Source: Acephala macrosclerotiorum
Lineage: Eukaryota; Ascomycota; Leotiomycetes; Helotiales; Mollisiaceae
Length of the DNA: 64,000 nucleotides
Assembly: GCA_014904845.1 (NCBI GenBank)
Contig: MU119423.1
Coordinates: 1 to 64,000, forward strand
Direction of reading: 5' to 3'
The position numbers were made by a program, and so were the translations under genes. Positions 59,134 to 64,000 of this stretch are shown here, one piece after another (positions within the stretch are counted from its first letter, which is position 1; each line of letters opens with the position of its first letter). The notes below the pieces were generated by a model. The model ran no database searches. It had not been told where the DNA came from and was given only the letters and a program-made list of their open reading frames with translations.

Positions 59134-61941
59134 ATGACGCCATCTCGGGGACCGACAACAATCGACTTCGAGTCGCCAGAAATGAGTGGGAGGAAACATA
59201 TCTGTCACACTTGCTCCAAAGGGTTCTCGCGCAGCGAGCATCGAATTCGCCATGAACGAAGACGTAAGAAGTCGCTTTCCTTCTTTGCAGCAGAACTCGC
59301 GCTCTCGAGGATAATTCGGGGCGTGCAAAGTGGGACTCTCCAGCTGACTCGAATAAGATACTCAAGAAAAGCCCTACGCTTGTGAGATTTGCCAGAAGCG
59401 ATATAGTCGAAAGTCAGTGAGGAAGGTTCCCCAAGCACCCAGCGCCCCAAATTAACTAGTCTTTGAAGAGATCTCCTGGTTCGGCATCAGAGAACGATAC
59501 ATGCAGCAGAGCAGCTTCGAGGCAAGGAAAATATTCATGTGCATTTGTCATCCTCACGTACGGGTCCTAGCATTAACTGCGAAGGTCTCTGACACGATCT
59601 CTAGCACCAATATCTCGGTCCGGTTCCTCGACCGACGACCGCATTGAGGTTCCTCTTATTGCCGCCGAGGAAGCTCATAGTAAAACCCCCAGTGTCGATG
59701 ATTCAACATTCACTGGCATAACTTATTCGGAAGTCTTTCCGGAGTTTCAAGTCGAGACCGAAGAAGAGCCTCCTAAGTGCAAACATCAAACCCCATCTGG
59801 ACACCACACGCAGGACGGCATTTCTAGAGATACCAACGCGGATTGGATGAATCTTCTAGATCCTTTGGTTGACTAGTCTTCTCAGCAGATGGCCGACTTT
59901 GCCCTTCCTCTATTAAATCATCAGCTCATAGAAAGGTTCTCTCCCTTAGACGAACTGCAAAGCTCTGCTCAACACAATACATTTCAGCCCAACGCCGCTT
60001 CTAGAATATAGTCCAGCGCGTATCCAGCGACAAATGTGTTTCAGCCAAACTCCCTTGAAGCTTCCGGGGTCGATGTGCGAGCCACGACGAGCTCACAATT
60101 AGGCTCGGTACCTAAAGTAGTGAAGCATAATTGCTCAACGACTGTGATCCTTTTCACGGAGTCGATGCGTCAAAACCTTCTCGCAGGTCTGTCAGGGATT
60201 GTTTCGCCCGAACTGGTCCAGCTTGTCCAACCATTTAGCGCAAAGCTTTTCGAACGATGTCTGCAAAGATATATCGAGGTCTTCCATACCCACGTACCCA
60301 TCTTTCACTTGCCCAGTCTTGATCTAGCTGCAGCACCTACACCTCTGATCCTCTCAATTTGTGCAATAGGCGCAATATATCGAATGGAACGAAAGATAGC
60401 AGCTATACTATACAATCTAGCTCAACAGTCGCTCAGAAACATGGGCCCGACGGGAGTACATCAGCGTAACCGAATTCTTCTTCAAGAATGGATCACGCCC
60501 GGACCTGCGCCGGGTAAGCCCGAATTGACTCCACTCTGGAGAAGTCAAACAACGTATCTTTTAACAGTATTTGAAACACTGAGTGGGGACCCGGAGCTTT
60601 CTTCCTTGGCCATCAATCAGATGGGCTTTTGTGCTCGAGTTTGTTTTAAGCCGTCTCATGGCATCCTCTGCTGACGAGATAATCAGGATTATCGAACACG
60701 CTTAATATGGCTTCAATCTCACAACACTCATCTCGATGAGCTGTCGTGGGAGTCTTGGGTCGAAAGAGAATCGGTGAAAAGGTGTGTCTTCAGTCAATGG
60801 GTTTTCCATCTGGTATCCCTAACACAGACAAACAGATTGCTGTATGCGTATATGTATCTGTGTAACCTCAATACCATGCTGTTTGGTCTTACTGCAGGAT
60901 TCTCGATGTTGACAGATGGCAAAGTTGAGATGCCGTGTCATCATACTCTCTGGGATTCTTCGAATGCAGAAGAATGGCGACTCTTAGCTAGTAGCAGGGG
61001 CTACAGCTCTCTTTTGCAGGTGAAAGATGCCGTATCGCGACTATTGAACGGAACGTATTCGAAAGATGTCCCCGAACAATTCTGGTCATGGGATCCATAC
61101 TCCTGCAACGTTGCTGTGAATGCAGTATCAATCTACATCTCGCACATGGTCCAAGGCTCGCATTTCCTCGGCGAAGTTCCCCTCGGCGCAGAAGAAAGCT
61201 CAACTCAGCGATCTGTCACAACAAATCAGATGGAGACCGCGATAAGTAGATGTCTTCTTCTGATCAAAAATTCAAGAGCCCGAGCGGACGACTCTTATAC
61301 CTGGGACGAGGCCGAAGGACCATTGTTGTTCAATTCTCTGGCTTTGCTGAGGGTAAGTTACTGTAAGGTCATGACCCGAGCGGAGTCTGCCGGTCGTGCG
61401 ATGTTCTTCCGAGAGGATGAGGCCGATTTTGAAAGTTCTATTGAAACCTTTCTTCACAAACCACTAGAATGGAACCTGTTCTTGACGAGAACTGTGTCTG
61501 TAGCTTTGGAAAGCATAATGATGCCAGCGAAGATCGGCACTCTTCTCGTCAGAAAGACAGCTGCTTTCACTTGGGCCATCGAGCACGCCTTTTCTTCGTG
61601 GGATTCCAGTACGTCCATCCACCATTTCCCATGTCTTGCTTGACGTTGAGCTGACGAACTTTCAAGTTTTGCTTTTGACCAAGTGGTTGTACGCCATCGA
61701 ACAGCGCAAAGGCCAAGGTTTTACTTTGCAGGATGCCGAAAGACAGATAGTGGAGAAAGTGCTCAACATGCTGACGGAGGAGAGTGATCTGATCACAACC
61801 GAACAATGTTTAGCGGCTGCATTGGCGCGATTCTGGGCAGGAATCTATGATGAGGTGTGGGTATGGGGTGTGACTCCGAAGATGGGCGCCATGCTACGGG
61901 AGCTGGCGAATCATTATGATGCAAGAGCTTCTACTACTTAA
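59134..61941 (+). pseudogene. C2H2 zinc-finger / Fungal_trans regulator with two in-frame stops
   Basis: Seven exons: 59134-59263, 59358-59412, 59469-59557, 59605-60638, 60687-60781, 60836-61608 and 61667-61941 join in one frame of 817 codons. Finger 1 is CHTCSKGFSRSEHRIRH. The linker HTQEKPYAC appears only with the splice used here. Finger 2 is CEICQKRYSRK-DLLVRHQRTIH, also made by splicing. Fungal_trans (PF04082-like): YIEVFHTHVPIFHLPSLDL, ICAIGAIYR, LDELSWESWVERESVKR and LLYAYMYLCN. C-terminal block: LLLTKWLYAIEQRKGQG. Exon 4 has TAG at 59874-59876 and at 60009-60011, in the linker between the two domains. Both fit CAG-to-TAG. Such regulators control nearby catabolic or secondary-metabolite genes, here probably the oxidase/monooxygenase pair. 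Confidence 0.85.
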
Positions 61942-62682
61942 CGTGAACACAGGTATTTCCCGTATTCATGCAGAGGCCGAGTGCTTAAAAACAGGACCTC
62001 GTCCTCCAAACTTGAGTGACGACGAGTCAAATGGATGGCTTCGAGCGTTCGAAAGTCTGACGGAGCTTCTTGACCCAGATAGAGAATGTAAGAGGATCGC
62101 TCGACTACCGGTAACCCTTGAATTGATCCTGCCCCGTCGCACCTCTCAAAAATCAAAAAACCAAGCTTCAGTAGACTGTTGAAATCGACCTTGATCTCGC
62201 GAGATTGATAGGAAGGGCGTACGCGTAGGCCGGTTTCAATTCGAGTCTTGAAGGAGGGTCTCGGCCGCCAAGATCTCGAGTTCACGCGTCGCGTAGTATG
62301 AATATTCGACGTGCTTTTAAATTGTCTTTGTCGAGCTTGGAAGTTTACAGTAGAAAAGGAAGAGGCGGGGAGCTGGGTCCTTCCGCCGCACTTGCCCCAA
62401 CTCAGACTAGTACCAACATGTCTCCTCGACATCGCGTCTGATTGTCAGCCTTGTCACCATATCACACATTTTACATGCATCAATGACCCTTTTGTGGCGA
62501 AACACTGAAGAAATGTATTTTTGATTAGTACGCGCGCAATCTTAATGCTTCCACGAACATAAAAGCTTTCGCGCAGCCTGATTTCTTTCCCTAGACTCCT
62601 CCTATGCTCACACGAAGAATGCTAACCTTGCGTCCCACACAGAACATCGAGTCGGAATCGAGAAACTGTAACGGTGGCAACA
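61942..62682. other. Intergenic, no gene seen
   Basis: 3' flank of the regulator and promoter of the DUF7918 gene. The short frames here have no recognisable content. Confidence 0.5.
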
Positions 62683-63835
62683 ATGGCAATCCATCCATTG
62701 ATGCCCGGTATCGAGGTTATCATCTGCGTGAACGGCCAGCCCCTCGTTGAGTACGACGACGAATCGTTTCCACGATCCATTCCAGCCGCCAACGGGCGCG
62801 ATACCAAAGTCATCACAAAGTACATCGAATCAGTCGCAGGCAAGGAATTCAGCTTCGAATACATCGTCCATGATACATACAAGCTTGACTCTCCTGCCAT
62901 TGGCTTCATGCCCGAAGTTGACAACGTCAAGCTCGGGAAGAAGAGTTTTACAGGAAAGCCCCGTGGAGGTAGCTGGCCGTGGGTAGAGCGGATGACCGAA
63001 ATGAGCACTTTTGACAGCAAGACGAGGAAGTGGATGAAGTCGACCTTCAAATTTACTTCTATTGAAACATGTCGGTACCTCCAAAGCTATCCAGCAAATG
63101 GCTACTGACAAGAGAGGTGACAGCTCTAGATAATAATGCATTGTCCCAAGTTCGGGAGGACACTGAGAAGATGAACAAGACCGGCCAGCTTGTTGTCTAC
63201 GTGTTTCGCGAGACCGAAGGCGTCATTGTAGATTGGCCAAAGACTGACGGTAATCCTACTCTTGGAATCACCACTAAGGTCCATGAGAAAGCGCTCAAGG
63301 GGAATCCGAAATATCACAATGTTTCGTGAGTCTCTAGACATGCAATAAAAGAGAATAAAACTCTAACAAGCCAGCCTTGGAAATTCTCAGGTATATGAAA
63401 ACCCGAAAACATACCTGAAGCGGGACTACGTTGATGGTCGAGACTCTCCAATTTTGAAATATGTTTTCAAGTACAGATCAAAAGGTCAGCTATGGACAAG
63501 TTTTTGCATTAGGCACCAAACTGATTCTCTGGATAGAGGCATTGAAGCAACTCTTGATCATCGAGCGCACTCCTGAACCAGAAAGTCCTCCTTCAATTGA
63601 CCTCAAACGTCTTGACAAAGACCAACGCCGTAAAGTAGAATCCTTCGTTAAGAACCTTACGGTATGCGCTCATGTTCCTGCCAGCGGTGACCAAACTCAC
63701 ATGTTGCAGCAAAGCGGATCAAGCAGCCAAAGTGCGAAAGTCAAACGAGAGCGAAACGACGATGGCGACACGCTGTCTCCGCAGAAGAAGCAAAGACCTG
63801 AGGAAGTTGAGCTTGTTGACCTCAGTGGAGATTGA
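62683..63835 (+). CDS. DUF7918-domain protein
   Basis: Five exons: 62683-63070, 63124-63325, 63375-63484, 63537-63661 and 63710-63835, giving 316 residues. The last intron (48 bp, in phase) could also be retained. MAIHPLMPGIEVIICVNGQPLVEY, then ITKYIESVAGKEFSFEY and a beta-rich N-terminal domain. LVVYVFRETEGVI and the splice-made SLGNSQVYENP follow, then PILKYVFKYRSKEALKQLLII and a polar tail ending KKQRPEEVELVDLSGD, typical of this fungal family of unknown function. The acidic hydrophobic end (VELVDLSGD) resembles a SUMO-interacting motif. No signal peptide. Start chosen at the ATG before AIHPLMPG. Frame intact. Confidence 0.85.
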
Positions 63836-64000
63836 TGACCCTAACCTTGTGGGGTATTCAGAGAAGGTTGAATTTGTCGATGATAATAGATACTGATAGG
63901 CTGAGAGTCTGGTGGAGCAGGAAGTGGAGTAAATACGTGACTAGTTGTACAAGATACTTCGGGACGTTGGCGTTATGATTGTGGCTATGGATTATCTTGG
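63836..64000. other. 3' flank at window end
   Basis: 165 bp after the DUF7918 stop. Nothing recognisable. Confidence 0.5.

Overview
The window is nuclear DNA of a filamentous ascomycete (Pezizomycotina; class not resolved from sequence alone). The grounds are genes with short 49-174 bp GT-AG introns, family content typical of this group (HET, zinc-cluster and C2H2/Fungal_trans regulators, DUF7702, DUF7918, Rqc2), and very AT-rich blocks with the signature of repeat-induced point mutation (RIP). No CRISPR array, bacterial operon, rRNA or convincing tRNA was seen.

Layout. 1-8010 is a gene-free AT isochore holding the 217-bp inverted repeats of a ruined ~3.8 kb element (3160-6986). 8.0-9.3 kb is an arrestin-like pseudogene. 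9.9-18.0 kb has a zinc-cluster regulator (-), a DUF7702-like membrane protein (+), a GH27 alpha-galactosidase pseudogene (-) and a second regulator (-). 18-22.5 kb is gene-poor with a small AT-rich scar. 22.6-26.2 kb has an intact HET-domain gene (+) and a HET pseudogene (-). 26,642-28,450 is a decayed Fot1/pogo-type transposon with TIRs and TA target-site copies. 29.7-31.2 kb is a DUF218-like protein with internal repeats. 32.83-35.8 kb is a second AT isochore. 37.4-38.8 kb is a metzincin-type protease. 41.1-44.4 kb is Rqc2. 44.7-48.6 kb has a small hypothetical gene, a RidA-family gene with a damaged 3' half and an Old Yellow Enzyme. 48.9-50.8 kb is a secreted type-B carboxylesterase (-). 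A 264-bp MITE lies at 51.5 kb and a dead cutinase at 53 kb. 54.8-61.9 kb is a set of an FAD monooxygenase (-), a divergent vanillyl-alcohol-oxidase-like flavoenzyme (+) and a C2H2/Fungal_trans regulator (+). 62.7-63.8 kb is a DUF7918 protein.

Two themes stand out. The first is gene decay beside RIP-affected DNA. GH27, cutinase, arrestin-like, HET, VAO-like, RidA and C2H2 loci all carry lesions, and many of the nonsense codons are ones that a C-to-T change (either strand) in CAA, CAG or TGG would give. The second is a possible aromatic-compound catabolic module: monooxygenase and VAO-like oxidase share a 411-bp divergent promoter, with a regulator downstream. Its oxidase has one in-frame stop and its regulator two, so the module may be recently silenced. 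Exon structures were worked out by hand from frame continuity and splice consensus. Product names rest on recognised motifs, not database searches.
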